Source: Alicyclobacillus tolerans
Lineage (GTDB): Bacteria; Bacillota; Bacilli; Alicyclobacillales; Alicyclobacillaceae
Assembly: GCF_900142255.1 (NCBI RefSeq)
Contig: NZ_FRAF01000003.1
Span: forward strand, 103,108 to 167,107
Length of the DNA stretch: 64,000 nt
Direction of reading: 5' to 3'
Both the position numbers and the translations under genes were made by a program. Of this stretch, positions 34,624-42,577 are shown piece by piece; position 1 is the first letter of the stretch; every line of letters starts with the position of its first letter. The notes beneath the pieces were generated by a model that saw only the letters and a program-made list of their open reading frames with translations, was not told the DNA's origin and searched no databases.

Positions 34624-34788
34624 TATAATGCATGCATCGGGGTGTAACTCCTTTACTAGGATTCATAGCTACGGCACTCGGTAGTCTACTTAGACAACTA
34701 AGTATAGCCGGCAACTCTTGACAATCGCAGCAGAATTCAAAGCACTTCAGATCGGTCGTTATCTGACCCATCTGAGGAGGAACCCACG
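34624..34788 (+). ncRNA. Structured 5' leader, possible GEMM/c-di-GMP-I-like riboswitch variant
   Basis: A TATAAT at 34624 (extended CTATATAATG) starts a leader of about 155 nt before a strongly initiated small gene. It contains short helices: CTCC ... GGAT, CTAC ... GTAG, the perfect hairpin TACTTAG-ACAA-CTAAGTA (34687-34704) and TCAGAT ... ATCTGA (34748-34767). The blocks GGATTCATAGCTACGG and TATAGCCGG resemble the GGACGCAAAGCCACGG and AGCCGG blocks of c-di-GMP-I riboswitches, but several conserved bases differ and I cannot form a convincing P1. The GGDEF/HD-GYP gene downstream makes a cyclic-dinucleotide ligand attractive. That a structured leader exists is fairly likely; its class is uncertain. 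Confidence 0.4.
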
Positions 34789-34878
34789 ATGTCAAACAAA
34801 GTAAAAGCCCTTGCTATTTTTGGAGCGCTCGCGCTCATGACAGTCGCAGCGCAGGCAGGATTTTTCTGGATTTCATAA
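34789..34878 (+). CDS. 29-residue hydrophobic peptide, possible secreted signal precursor
   Basis: ATG 34789 lies 8 nt behind GAGGAGG, one of the strongest initiation sites in the window. It opens a 29-codon frame that ends in TAA at 34876. The peptide has a charged start (MSNKVK), a hydrophobic core (ALAIFGALALMTVA), then AQA and a final GFFWIS. The AQA satisfies the signal-peptidase -3/-1 rule, so cleavage would release the hexapeptide GFFWIS. Alternatively it is a small membrane peptide or a leader peptide controlling the hairpin that begins 6 nt later. No family recognised. Confidence 0.6.
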   Translation: MSNKVKALAIFGALALMTVAAQAGFFWIS

Positions 34879-34884
34879 TTATTT

Positions 34885-34904
34885 GACCGGGTTTTTACCC
34901 GGTC
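34885..34904 (+). terminator. Hairpin between the peptide gene and the DUF5317-like gene (attenuator candidate)
   Basis: Perfect 8-bp stem GACCGGGT / ACCCGGTC with loop TTTT, 6 nt after the peptide stop. Only CCGTTTTAC follows, so termination would be partial. It could set the ratio of peptide to downstream genes. Confidence 0.55.
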
Positions 34905-34939
34905 CCGTTTTACAAAAAAGTATAATGCGGGGTACACCA

Positions 34940-35509
34940 ATGTCAGTTGAGATTCTTGCCATATTGATAGGAATAGGTTTTGGATTGGTGAAGAAAGGCA
35001 GCATTTATAATTTGGCCAATTTGAAATTAAAATTTTTCTGGGTGTTGCCAGTCGCATATGTATTGCAAATGATTAGCATTCATTATTTCTCAAACAGTCT
35101 TTACTTGATTATGGTCATATTAAGCTATCTTGCACTTCTGATTTTTTGTCTCCTTAATATTCGCTTTAAAGGAATCCCTTATATGTTAGCGGGAATATTT
35201 TTAAACTTTCTTGAAATGACGCTCAATGGGATGAGGATGCCAGCTTATTTACCGTCCGTAAGAGCCTTTGGTAAAAAAGCTGTAGATGATCTTTTGTCTG
35301 GACATTACGGTAAAAGTATTGCTATGGATAAGCATACATTGCTTCCGTTTCTTGGAGATATTATTCCGTTTCACTTTTTGATTTTTAATATTGTTAGTAT
35401 AGGTGACTGTGTTTTTGCCGTTGGGCTTGGGGTGTTAATTTACAACGCAATGTTGCTCCAAAATTATTCCGTAGTTAGTGGAGGAGGAGCAAATGAATCT
35501 GCAAAATAG
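34940..35509 (+). CDS. DUF5317-like integral membrane protein
   Basis: A 189-residue protein with about five helices: VEILAILIGIGFGLV, FFWVLPVAYVLQMISI, YLIMVILSYLALLIFCLL, YMLAGIFLNFLEMTLNG and FLIFNIVSIGDCVFAVGLGVLI. A conserved-looking NGMRMPAYLPS follows helix 4, and RLxxLGDxIPF-like wording (LPFLGDIIPF) precedes helix 5. This layout matches the DUF5317 family as I remember it; its function is unknown. ATG 34940 is preschosen over ATG 34925 because GCGGGG lies 7 nt upstream. The last 17 nt overlap the start of the GGDEF/HD-GYP gene, so the two are co-translated and probably work together. Confidence 0.7.
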   Translation: MSVEILAILIGIGFGLVKKGSIYNLANLKLKFFWVLPVAYVLQMISIHYFSNSLYLIMVILSYLALLIFCLLNIRFKGIPYMLAGIFLNFLEMTLNGMRMPAYLPSVRAFGKKAVDDLLSGHYGKSIAMDKHTLLPFLGDIIPFHFLIFNIVSIGDCVFAVGLGVLIYNAMLLQNYSVVSGGGANESAK

Positions 35510-37343
35510 CTGGCGTTATAAATCAATAAAAATATATCAGTTCATAGTAGCGTTGACAGTGATTGCTGTAGCAATTTATCAATTAAATTCAATAAAAATT
35601 CCCGACGACTTAATTTTATATTCGTTAATCGGATTAATATCATTAACTCAGATGTTTAAGATTATAATTAATGAGCATCTAGGGTTTACGTGGAATATGA
35701 CATTTTACTTAGGGTTTTCTTTAGTATATCCTTTGAAAACCGTTCTTGTAAGTGGAGCATTCATGGCATTATATACCTATATTATTAATTTAAAGAATAA
35801 TAATAAATCTGAGAAAATAGATGAAATGTTTAATCAGTCTATATTTACTTTATCTTCGACATTTGCTGTCTGGTTTACTAGATCATTATTTAACGCTCAA
35901 GGTTCTAATAATCTTTTCAATTATGATTATGTGTTGTTATGTCTGATCACTTATTCAATAGTTAATATGCTATTAATATTAATTTGTTATATTATAATGC
36001 AAGGTTTAGTTGGCTTGAAGATAGGGATTAAGTCAATGCTTCAAAAGTCAACATTTAGTGTGTTGGTAGTCGGTGGTCTCACCGCCTATCTTCTAGCTTT
36101 GACCATTCATGCCTCTGGACTGAGAGGCGTTATCATATTTACCATTCTCATTTTGATCGTTTCCCGTGTTTACCAAGAATACTTTAAGCTTACCAACCAT
36201 TTTAAACGCTTATCTATCACAGATGAACTCACAGGATTGCATAATCATCGTTACATACATAACTGGTTAGATAAACGAGTGGCCGATAACCTTCCATTCA
36301 ATGTATTACTCGTGGATATCGATAATTTTCGCAGATATAATGATGCCCACGGACATCTGCATGGCGATCTCGCTCTGAGCCATTTAGGAAAGCTCTTTCA
36401 TACAACGGCCAGAGAGGGTGAGTTAATCGCCCGAGTGAGCGGGGAAGAATTTTTAATTATTATTCCGGATGTCTCCGTTGAAGAAGCCACTCAACGTGCT
36501 CAAGTTTATTGCGATGCTGTTCAACATTACAATTTTCCAAGTACGGAGCAGTATCCAGTAACAAAGTTGACTGTCAGTATAGGAGTAGCAAGATATCCTG
36601 ATACTGGTGAGAAAAAGCACGAGGTCCTGAGCGCTGCAGATGATGCGTTGTATAAGATTAAAGTTGCTACACACAGTCGTGTTGCAGTGTTTAGTTCCAT
36701 TGCCGAAGATATTATTCGCGAATTACAAGGACTGGATGTTTCTGAGAAATTGATTGACGAAATGCAACAACTCATGCAATTGATGCATTCACGCGATCGC
36801 TATACATACCGACATACTGAAAGAAATGTTAAATATGCAGCAGCTCTCGCGCGGAAACTGAATCTCGATAAAGATTTGCAAAAAACTATAAGAGTTGGAG
36901 CATTTTTGCATGACATAGGGAAATTGAAGATACCGGTAGAGGTCATTGCCAAAAGTGACCCGCTTTCCAAAGAAGAATGGGATCTGATGCGGGACCATCC
37001 AAATATTGGTTATCAACTGGCGCTCGGCTTATCAGAAGTTGCAGACTGTCTGCCTATCATTCGTTATCATCATGAAAGGTATGATGGTACCGGTTATCCG
37101 GAAGGGAAATTAGGGGCAGAGCTTCCATTGTCAGTCCGTATTATGACTCTTGTGGATTCATTTGATGCCATGACCACCAGTCGTCCGTATCGTAAAAAAC
37201 GGACAATGGAAGAAGCTTTTGACGAATTGGACGCATGTCGAGGTACTCAGTTTGATCCCGATTTGGTCGAGCCGTTTAAAGAAGTTGTTCGAGAAATTGG
37301 CATTCTCCAATCCGAAGAACCAAAAGAATCGGCCATTATTTGA
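35493..37343 (+). CDS. Membrane GGDEF / HD-GYP c-di-GMP turnover protein
   Basis: A 616-residue protein. Residues 10-230 hold about seven membrane helices. Residues 238-400 are a GGDEF domain (SITDELTGLHNHRY, VDIDNFRRYND) whose active-site loop reads SGEEF (316-320) instead of GG(D/E)EF. Residues 430-600 are a complete HD-GYP phosphodiesterase domain: HDIGK (473-477), HHERYDGTGYP (526-536) and further metal ligands. The safest reading is a c-di-GMP phosphodiesterase with a possibly regulatory GGDEF domain. ATG 35493 follows GGAGGAGG. The first 570 nt are clearly more AT-rich than the enzymatic part. It is the last gene of the unit with the peptide and DUF5317 genes. Confidence 0.88.
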   Translation: MNLQNSWRYKSIKIYQFIVALTVIAVAIYQLNSIKIPDDLILYSLIGLISLTQMFKIIINEHLGFTWNMTFYLGFSLVYPLKTVLVSGAFMALYTYIINLKNNNKSEKIDEMFNQSIFTLSSTFAVWFTRSLFNAQGSNNLFNYDYVLLCLITYSIVNMLLILICYIIMQGLVGLKIGIKSMLQKSTFSVLVVGGLTAYLLALTIHASGLRGVIIFTILILIVSRVYQEYFKLTNHFKRLSITDELTGLHNHRYIHNWLDKRVADNLPFNVLLVDIDNFRRYNDAHGHLHGDLALSHLGKLFHTTAREGELIARVSGEEFLIIIPDVSVEEATQRAQVYCDAVQHYNFPSTEQYPVTKLTVSIGVARYPDTGEKKHEVLSAADDALYKIKVATHSRVAVFSSIAEDIIRELQGLDVSEKLIDEMQQLMQLMHSRDRYTYRHTERNVKYAAALARKLNLDKDLQKTIRVGAFLHDIGKLKIPVEVIAKSDPLSKEEWDLMRDHPNIGYQLALGLSEVADCLPIIRYHHERYDGTGYPEGKLGAELPLSVRIMTLVDSFDAMTTSRPYRKKRTMEEAFDELDACRGTQFDPDLVEPFKEVVREIGILQSEEPKESAII

Positions 37344-37372
37344 ACTGTTGTTCAGATGATGGCCGATTTTTA
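37327..37372 (+). terminator. Terminator overlapping the stop of the GGDEF/HD-GYP gene
   Basis: Long stem in which AATCGGCCATTATTTGAAC pairs with GTTCAGATGATGGCCGATT, loop TGTT, followed by TTT. The coding stop lies in the left arm. Confidence 0.85.
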
Positions 37373-37404
37373 TGATTTTCTGTTGTAACTATGGAAAAGG
37401 CTTC

Positions 37405-38745
37405 TTAAGTGCGAGAATCAATCCAACGAACAGGATTTTTAGGAAGTAAGAATGATTCAAGTCGTTCTTGAATTTCGCGAATCTTAGCTGGCTGACCAAC
37501 TTCCTTAAGCCATAGAATAGCAGTGGCAAGCCACTGGACACGAATATCGAGTTCTTCCTCTGGAAATTGATTTGCCAAATCAATTAAAACGTCTGCCGCC
37601 TTTTCCGTCTCGCCGGTCATTTTGAAATAATCAGCTTGCAATTCTCCAAGCTCTTTAAGTGTGTCCCGATAAGAAAGCTGAGAGAATTCACAAATACCAT
37701 GACAATCATTTAATATCTCACTGGCGCGTTCAATGCGTCGGAGAGCGGCTGACCACTCGCCCCTGCTCATTTCAGCCCTTGCTCTATGACATTCTGCCTG
37801 GATAAACAGGTAGGTTGTCTGAGGTGCTATACAATGTTGTTCTTCAGAAGCTGTGCTGACTTCTTGGAGTTCCGGAATTTTTTCAGACGCCTCTGTTATA
37901 GTTGCCTGCACAACATCACTTTGCTTAAGGAAGCGAAGACTTTCTACTAGTGTTAAAGCTTTTAAAGCTAGTGTAGTGGCGAGTTGAGTATCCGCATCTT
38001 CTAGAAATTCGGCATCCATAATCAGCATTTCTGCCATATGTTCAATTTTAGGTGCTGATTTAGCGAGTTCTATAGCTTCTTGAAGATAACTGATAGATTC
38101 CATTTGTCCATCATATTTTTGACGAGTAATTTGATACATCTTATAGTACATATCCATCATGTCGCGATTAAGTTCTACAGTGGCACAAATTTTCTCTTGT
38201 CTCAGTTCTTTTCCGTAGAAGACGGCTTTCTTCCATTCATGCAATGCACCATCTTCATTTTTCATGCCAAGCTCAAGGTATCCAGATTCTCGGCAAACTT
38301 CAAATAGAAGCAATTTGTCTTGGCTGCGAAAAGCCTGTTCGCGAAGACTCTCTAAAATAGGTACGCCGCTCTGGTACTGACCTAGGTGCCTATGAGCCAT
38401 AGCTTGAGTTAACATCAATATACGAGTATTTAGTCCATATGCGTTCTCGGTATGAATTTTATTTAAAATTTCTAATGCTTTTTCAGGGAGGCCAACTTCA
38501 ACATAATAACGTGCAATGGCTAGAGTAGCTGAAGCAGATTGTTGACCGTCCATTTCTGTAACAAAATATTCAATGGGCATACCTAGTCGAATAGCCAAAT
38601 TGTTCAGTAAGTTATAAGAAGGCTTAGCTCTGTCTGATTCAATTTGACTAATCATACTCGGTGTAACAATTCCATCCGCTAATTCGCTTTGCGTCAGTCC
38701 CCGTTGCTGACGCAATTCACGTATTTTTTCTCCTATGGTGGCCAT
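37405..38745 (-). CDS. HTH-XRE regulator with C-terminal TPR repeats (RRNPP-like)
   Basis: A 446-residue regulator. Residues 1-62 are a Xre helix-turn-helix (IGEKIRELRQQRGLTQSELA, SMISQIESDRAKPSYNLLNNLA). The remaining 380 residues are helical repeats of TPR type (for example ARYYVEVGLPEKALEILNKI and AMAHRHLGQYQSGVPILESL). This HTH-plus-TPR architecture is that of Rgg/PlcR/PrgX/NprR peptide receptors (RRNPP), though many such proteins have no known peptide. ATG 38745 is the domain start. It is convergent with the peptide-DUF5317-HD-GYP unit and divergent from the PhoP-type regulator. Confidence 0.85.
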   Translation of the reverse strand: MATIGEKIRELRQQRGLTQSELADGIVTPSMISQIESDRAKPSYNLLNNLAIRLGMPIEYFVTEMDGQQSASATLAIARYYVEVGLPEKALEILNKIHTENAYGLNTRILMLTQAMAHRHLGQYQSGVPILESLREQAFRSQDKLLLFEVCRESGYLELGMKNEDGALHEWKKAVFYGKELRQEKICATVELNRDMMDMYYKMYQITRQKYDGQMESISYLQEAIELAKSAPKIEHMAEMLIMDAEFLEDADTQLATTLALKALTLVESLRFLKQSDVVQATITEASEKIPELQEVSTASEEQHCIAPQTTYLFIQAECHRARAEMSRGEWSAALRRIERASEILNDCHGICEFSQLSYRDTLKELGELQADYFKMTGETEKAADVLIDLANQFPEEELDIRVQWLATAILWLKEVGQPAKIREIQERLESFLLPKNPVRWIDSRT

Positions 38746-38897
38746 TAATTCACCAACTTTTCCAAATGTGGGATTTCATAAAAATAAGAATTAAGATGGT
38801 AGATTCAACAGAGAATTCTATTTAACTATATCATATTGTAATCCATTAGGGGGACAAGTTAAAATGAGTTTAAGTTAAAAATTTGGAGGGCGATGGC

Positions 38898-39623
38898 GTG
38901 CCAACAGTCCTGGTTGTGGATGATGAAGAGTCCATTCGTACACTGGTTGCTTACAATTTTCAAAAATCAGGATATGAGGTTGAAACGGTAGGAGATGGTA
39001 AGTCTGCTTATGAACTTATCCGTCAGAACCCCCAACGGCTCTCATTGGTCATTTTAGATTTGATGTTGCCTGGTATGGATGGCTTGGAAGTCTGTCGTCG
39101 TCTACGCCAGGAAAAAGTTGAAGTACCCATTATTCTTTTAACTGCCAGAGATGAAGAAGTGGATTTGGTGGTCGGTTTGGAAATGGGGGCTGACGATTAT
39201 GTCAAAAAACCATTCTCTCCTAGAGAATTAGTAGCCCGCGCCCGAGCAGTTTTGCGGCGTATGGATAATACCGAAGAAGACATTGAAGAGGCAAGCAGTT
39301 CGCGCACACTCAAAGCGGGAGATGTTCTGGTAGATCTCTCTAAGCATGAAGTATCTTTGGCGGGAGCACTGATTGATCTCACACCCAAAGAATTCGACCT
39401 TCTTCAATATTTTCTTGAAAACAAAGAACATGTACTTTCTCGAGATCAATTGCTTGATCGCGTTTGGGGATATAATTCAACAACAGATACGCGAATTGTC
39501 GATGTTCATGTATCCCATTTGCGAGATAAGATTGAGAAAGACCCTAAAAATCCGCTATATATCAGAACCGTACGAGGTGTTGGTTATAAGTTTACCGATC
39601 CGTCTGGAAGGAGTTCTGGATGA
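38898..39623 (+). CDS. OmpR/PhoB-family response regulator (PhoP-like)
   Basis: A 241-residue response regulator. The receiver domain has VVDDEES, the phospho-acceptor Asp in VILDLMLPGMDG and the Lys in VKKPFSP. The C-terminal winged helix ends with DVHVSHLRDKIEKDPKNPLYIRT-type residues (RTVRGVGYKF). The GTG at 38898 lies 7 nt behind GGAGGG. Closest in style to Bacillus PhoP/ResD/WalR; the signal is not determined. It overlaps the kinase gene by 4 nt. Two GTTAAAA repeats lie just upstream (about 38860-38880), possibly a self-binding site. Confidence 0.92.
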   Translation: MPTVLVVDDEESIRTLVAYNFQKSGYEVETVGDGKSAYELIRQNPQRLSLVILDLMLPGMDGLEVCRRLRQEKVEVPIILLTARDEEVDLVVGLEMGADDYVKKPFSPRELVARARAVLRRMDNTEEDIEEASSSRTLKAGDVLVDLSKHEVSLAGALIDLTPKEFDLLQYFLENKEHVLSRDQLLDRVWGYNSTTDTRIVDVHVSHLRDKIEKDPKNPLYIRTVRGVGYKFTDPSGRSSG

Positions 39624-40942
39624 TTGTACCCGTAATGCTGGCCTTTTTTGCAGGTATGGTGACTCCGCTGATTGTTTTTGGAATTCGTCGGCGTTGGGGC
39701 AAATATTTTATGGAGTATTTACAAGATTCTTTGGACGCTTTTGGCAACGGTGATTACAGCTTACGCATGTACGAATATTTACGGCGTGGATTTAACCGTG
39801 AGATAGCCAACAGTTTTAATCAAATGACCAGTCGCATTGAAACGGTGGTCGATGAACTATCTGCAGAACGTGATGTTCTGGAACACATTTTGCACAACAT
39901 GACCACGGGAATCATCTATATTACCCGCGGTGGAACCATAGAGATGGTCAATGAAGCAGCCCAGTTAATGTTCCGCAAGCCTCTTGAACATTGGACCAAA
40001 CAAGACCATTGGTCTCTATTTAGAAACTATCATTTAGGTGCGGCAATAGACAACGCATTGTTGTTTGGAACTCCATGGCAGAGCGAACTCAATTTGCGCG
40101 ACACACAGACGGTGTTAATCCGTTTGGTACCTGTGCCATCCAAGAGCAAAACCGCAATGCATGGGGAAGTGGCTTTTGATGTTCTCATGCTTTGCAATGA
40201 TGTCACTGAATTTCGTCGACTAGAAAGAATGAGAAGCGAGTTTGTGGCTAATGTCTCGCATGAATTAAAGACTCCAATAGCTGCAATCCGCGGTTTTGCA
40301 GAGACATTGCTTGATGATGAAGCACCAGCAGAAGTACAAAAACAGTTTTTGCAAACTATCTACGACGAGTCCAATCGGATGAACGCCCTGGTCAGCGATT
40401 TGCTGGAACTTTCCAGATTGGAAGCTGAAGAACATCGGATTCAATTGCTTACTGTTCCATTGATGGATGTGGTAGAACGGGCGCTTGATCGGTTGACCCA
40501 AGTAGCTCTAGCACGCCAGATTCAACTTGAATTAGAACCTTTTGAGCCGGTGAATGTTTGGGCGGAAGACGACTTGCTTTTGCAAGTATTTCTCAATTTA
40601 ATGAGCAATGCCATTCATTACACGCCAAGTGGCGGCAAGGTGACGATTCGTTGTGAAATTCTCGTTGATAGAGTGAAAGTTCATGTCATAGATACAGGAA
40701 TAGGTATTGCTCCAGAACATCTCGATCGCTTGTTTGAAAGATTTTACCGAGTCAATCGGGATCGCAGTCGGGCATCTGGTGGGACTGGATTGGGGTTGTC
40801 TATTGTTAAACATATAGTAACAGCGCTTGGCGGAGAAGTTGGTGTAGAAAGTGAAGTGGGTAAGGGCAGTGATTTTTGGTTTACGCTTTCCAGAATGAGC
40901 CGACTTCCAGAAGACAAATCTCTATCGATGGGAGGAGAATAA
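39620..40942 (+). CDS. Sensor histidine kinase, PhoR-like without extracellular domain
   Basis: A 440-residue kinase. It has a single N-terminal helix (residues 3-22) and then a HAMP-like segment, a PAS domain (about 95-200), HisKA with the phosphorylated His in SHELKTP, and an HATPase domain (NAIHYTPSGG, DTGIGIAPEH, GGTGLGLSIV). Typical PhoR has two helices with an outside loop; here nothing faces outward, so the signal is likely membrane-internal or cytoplasmic through PAS. Coupled with the upstream regulator (ATGA overlap). DegV follows two nt after the stop. Confidence 0.92.
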   Translation: MIVPVMLAFFAGMVTPLIVFGIRRRWGKYFMEYLQDSLDAFGNGDYSLRMYEYLRRGFNREIANSFNQMTSRIETVVDELSAERDVLEHILHNMTTGIIYITRGGTIEMVNEAAQLMFRKPLEHWTKQDHWSLFRNYHLGAAIDNALLFGTPWQSELNLRDTQTVLIRLVPVPSKSKTAMHGEVAFDVLMLCNDVTEFRRLERMRSEFVANVSHELKTPIAAIRGFAETLLDDEAPAEVQKQFLQTIYDESNRMNALVSDLLELSRLEAEEHRIQLLTVPLMDVVERALDRLTQVALARQIQLELEPFEPVNVWAEDDLLLQVFLNLMSNAIHYTPSGGKVTIRCEILVDRVKVHVIDTGIGIAPEHLDRLFERFYRVNRDRSRASGGTGLGLSIVKHIVTALGGEVGVESEVGKGSDFWFTLSRMSRLPEDKSLSMGGE

Positions 40943-40943
40943 C

Positions 40944-41807
40944 TTGGGCAAAATTGCCTTTGTCACAGACAGCACAGCGTATTTAACGCCTGATCAAGAG
41001 CGTTCATTAGGAATATCTGTCGTTCCTCTCGACATCGTTATTGACGGTGAAGCCTATGCAGAAGGAGTCGACGCAAGTTACAAAGAAATATATGAAAAAA
41101 TGGCAGTCAGCGAAAAGTTTCCGAGTACTTCTCAACCTTCCCCTTCTCGCTTTGAACAAGTATTCAAGAAATTAATAGACTCTTCAGAACATATACTGTG
41201 CCTGACATTATCTTCGGGTTTGAGTGGAACCTACGAGAGTGCTAAAAATGCGGCTCAAAGGGTTAATCCTCAACGTATTACAGTATTTGATTCAAAGATT
41301 ACTTCTTTTGGATTGGCTGGTCCGTTGCAAGATGCAGTAAAAATGGCAAAATCAGGGTGCGATGTAAATCAAATATTAGAAATGTGGCAATATGTGAGTC
41401 AACATATGGTTTCGCGATTTCTGATTGACAATTTAGAAGCTCTGCGAAGAGGTGGAAGGATTGGCGGCGCATCCGCGTTACTGGGTTCTCTGTTGCAGAT
41501 CAAGCCAATTCTTACTGTTCGAGATGGGAAAATAGACTTATACGAAAAAATGCGAACGCACAGACGGGCTTTGGAGGCACTGAGAAGCGAATTTCATGCT
41601 TTTGCAGAGAAACATTCGCAAGTGAGGCTAGGCGTTATTCATCGCGATCGCGCTGAAGATGCTCATTCATTATTGCAGGAATTGATGGGTGGTCATGAGA
41701 ATGTTCTAGGTGAAGTTTGTGAACTTGGTCCTGTGATTGGCATGCACACGGGGCCAGGGTTGCTTGCGCTTGTTTACTATCCGAGCAAAGCAGATTGGGT
41801 AGAATGA
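40944..41807 (+). CDS. degV: DegV family fatty-acid-binding protein
   Basis: A 287-residue protein of the DegV/FakB fold, which carries a fatty acid for phosphorylation by FakA or has a related lipid role. Landmarks are IAFVTDSTAYL at the start, STSQPSPSRF, LSSGLSGTYESA, and RRGGRIGGASALLGSLLQIKPIL. The TTG at 40944 is preceded by GGAGGAG. In B. subtilis the same gene stands between degSU and comFA; here a PhoPR-like pair takes the place of degSU. It overlaps comFC by 4 nt. Confidence 0.92.
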   Translation: MGKIAFVTDSTAYLTPDQERSLGISVVPLDIVIDGEAYAEGVDASYKEIYEKMAVSEKFPSTSQPSPSRFEQVFKKLIDSSEHILCLTLSSGLSGTYESAKNAAQRVNPQRITVFDSKITSFGLAGPLQDAVKMAKSGCDVNQILEMWQYVSQHMVSRFLIDNLEALRRGGRIGGASALLGSLLQIKPILTVRDGKIDLYEKMRTHRRALEALRSEFHAFAEKHSQVRLGVIHRDRAEDAHSLLQELMGGHENVLGEVCELGPVIGMHTGPGLLALVYYPSKADWVE

Positions 41808-42541
41808 GAACGTTTCGTGGCTATACATTGTCGTTTTTACTTGCATCTTTCGCTTCTTTCGTTTTGGATATGATTTATTTTAACGAACAACATCGATGTG
41901 TACTCTGTGGAAGAACACTGTATAGAGAACATCAAAAAGAGGATAATCTGATCTTGCTTGATAAAGTTTGCCTGTTTTGTCAATTAAAACTTCTGCAAGT
42001 AGATATCCTACCCGCAAGGCGTTCTCTGGTAGTTCAAGGTAGGCAAGTACCAGTCTTTGCTGCATTTCCTTATCATGGGTTTTTACCGGAAGTCATTCGT
42101 TCGTGGAAGTATGATAGCGCATTAGGCTTGACGGATTGGCTAGTTTCTCCACTTTTACCATTCATCGAAAAGCAGTTGCCCTGTTCATTCGATATGATTG
42201 TGCCCGTGCCTACTACGAATCAGCGAATTACTGCCAGGGGGTATCAACAAACAGAGGTTTTGGCTTATGCATTATCCAAAAAAATTCGTCGTCCTGTAGT
42301 CTCTCTATTATCGAAACAGTCCATTCAAGCGGAGAGTCAAACAGGGAAAAACAAAGCCGAGCGTATGGATGCTATACAGCATGCTATACAGGTAGTATTT
42401 CCGGAGCGTTTGCAAAAGCGCAGGTTGTTGTTGGTGGATGATGTAGTGACGACCGGATCGACCATGGCGGCTTGTGCTAAGGAATTGTTAAACGTGGGAG
42501 CTCAATCCGTGATGGGCGTGGCCATAGCTTATGTACCATGA
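41804..42541 (+). CDS. comFC: ComF family protein (ComFC), phosphoribosyltransferase-like
   Basis: About 245 residues. A zinc-finger pair (CVLCG and CLFC) near residues 30-65 is followed by a PRTase fold with VPVPTTNQRITARGYQQTE and the PRPP loop LLVDDVVTTGSTM. ComFC is needed for natural transformation in B. subtilis. ATG 41804 overlaps the degV stop (ATGA); a TTG at 41795 is the longer option. The comFA helicase that normally precedes it is absent, so whether this locus supports competence is open. Confidence 0.9.
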   Translation: MRTFRGYTLSFLLASFASFVLDMIYFNEQHRCVLCGRTLYREHQKEDNLILLDKVCLFCQLKLLQVDILPARRSLVVQGRQVPVFAAFPYHGFLPEVIRSWKYDSALGLTDWLVSPLLPFIEKQLPCSFDMIVPVPTTNQRITARGYQQTEVLAYALSKKIRRPVVSLLSKQSIQAESQTGKNKAERMDAIQHAIQVVFPERLQKRRLLLVDDVVTTGSTMAACAKELLNVGAQSVMGVAIAYVP

Positions 42542-42577
42542 ATGTTGAATGAAAATGAACAGGTAGGTGTATGCAGG

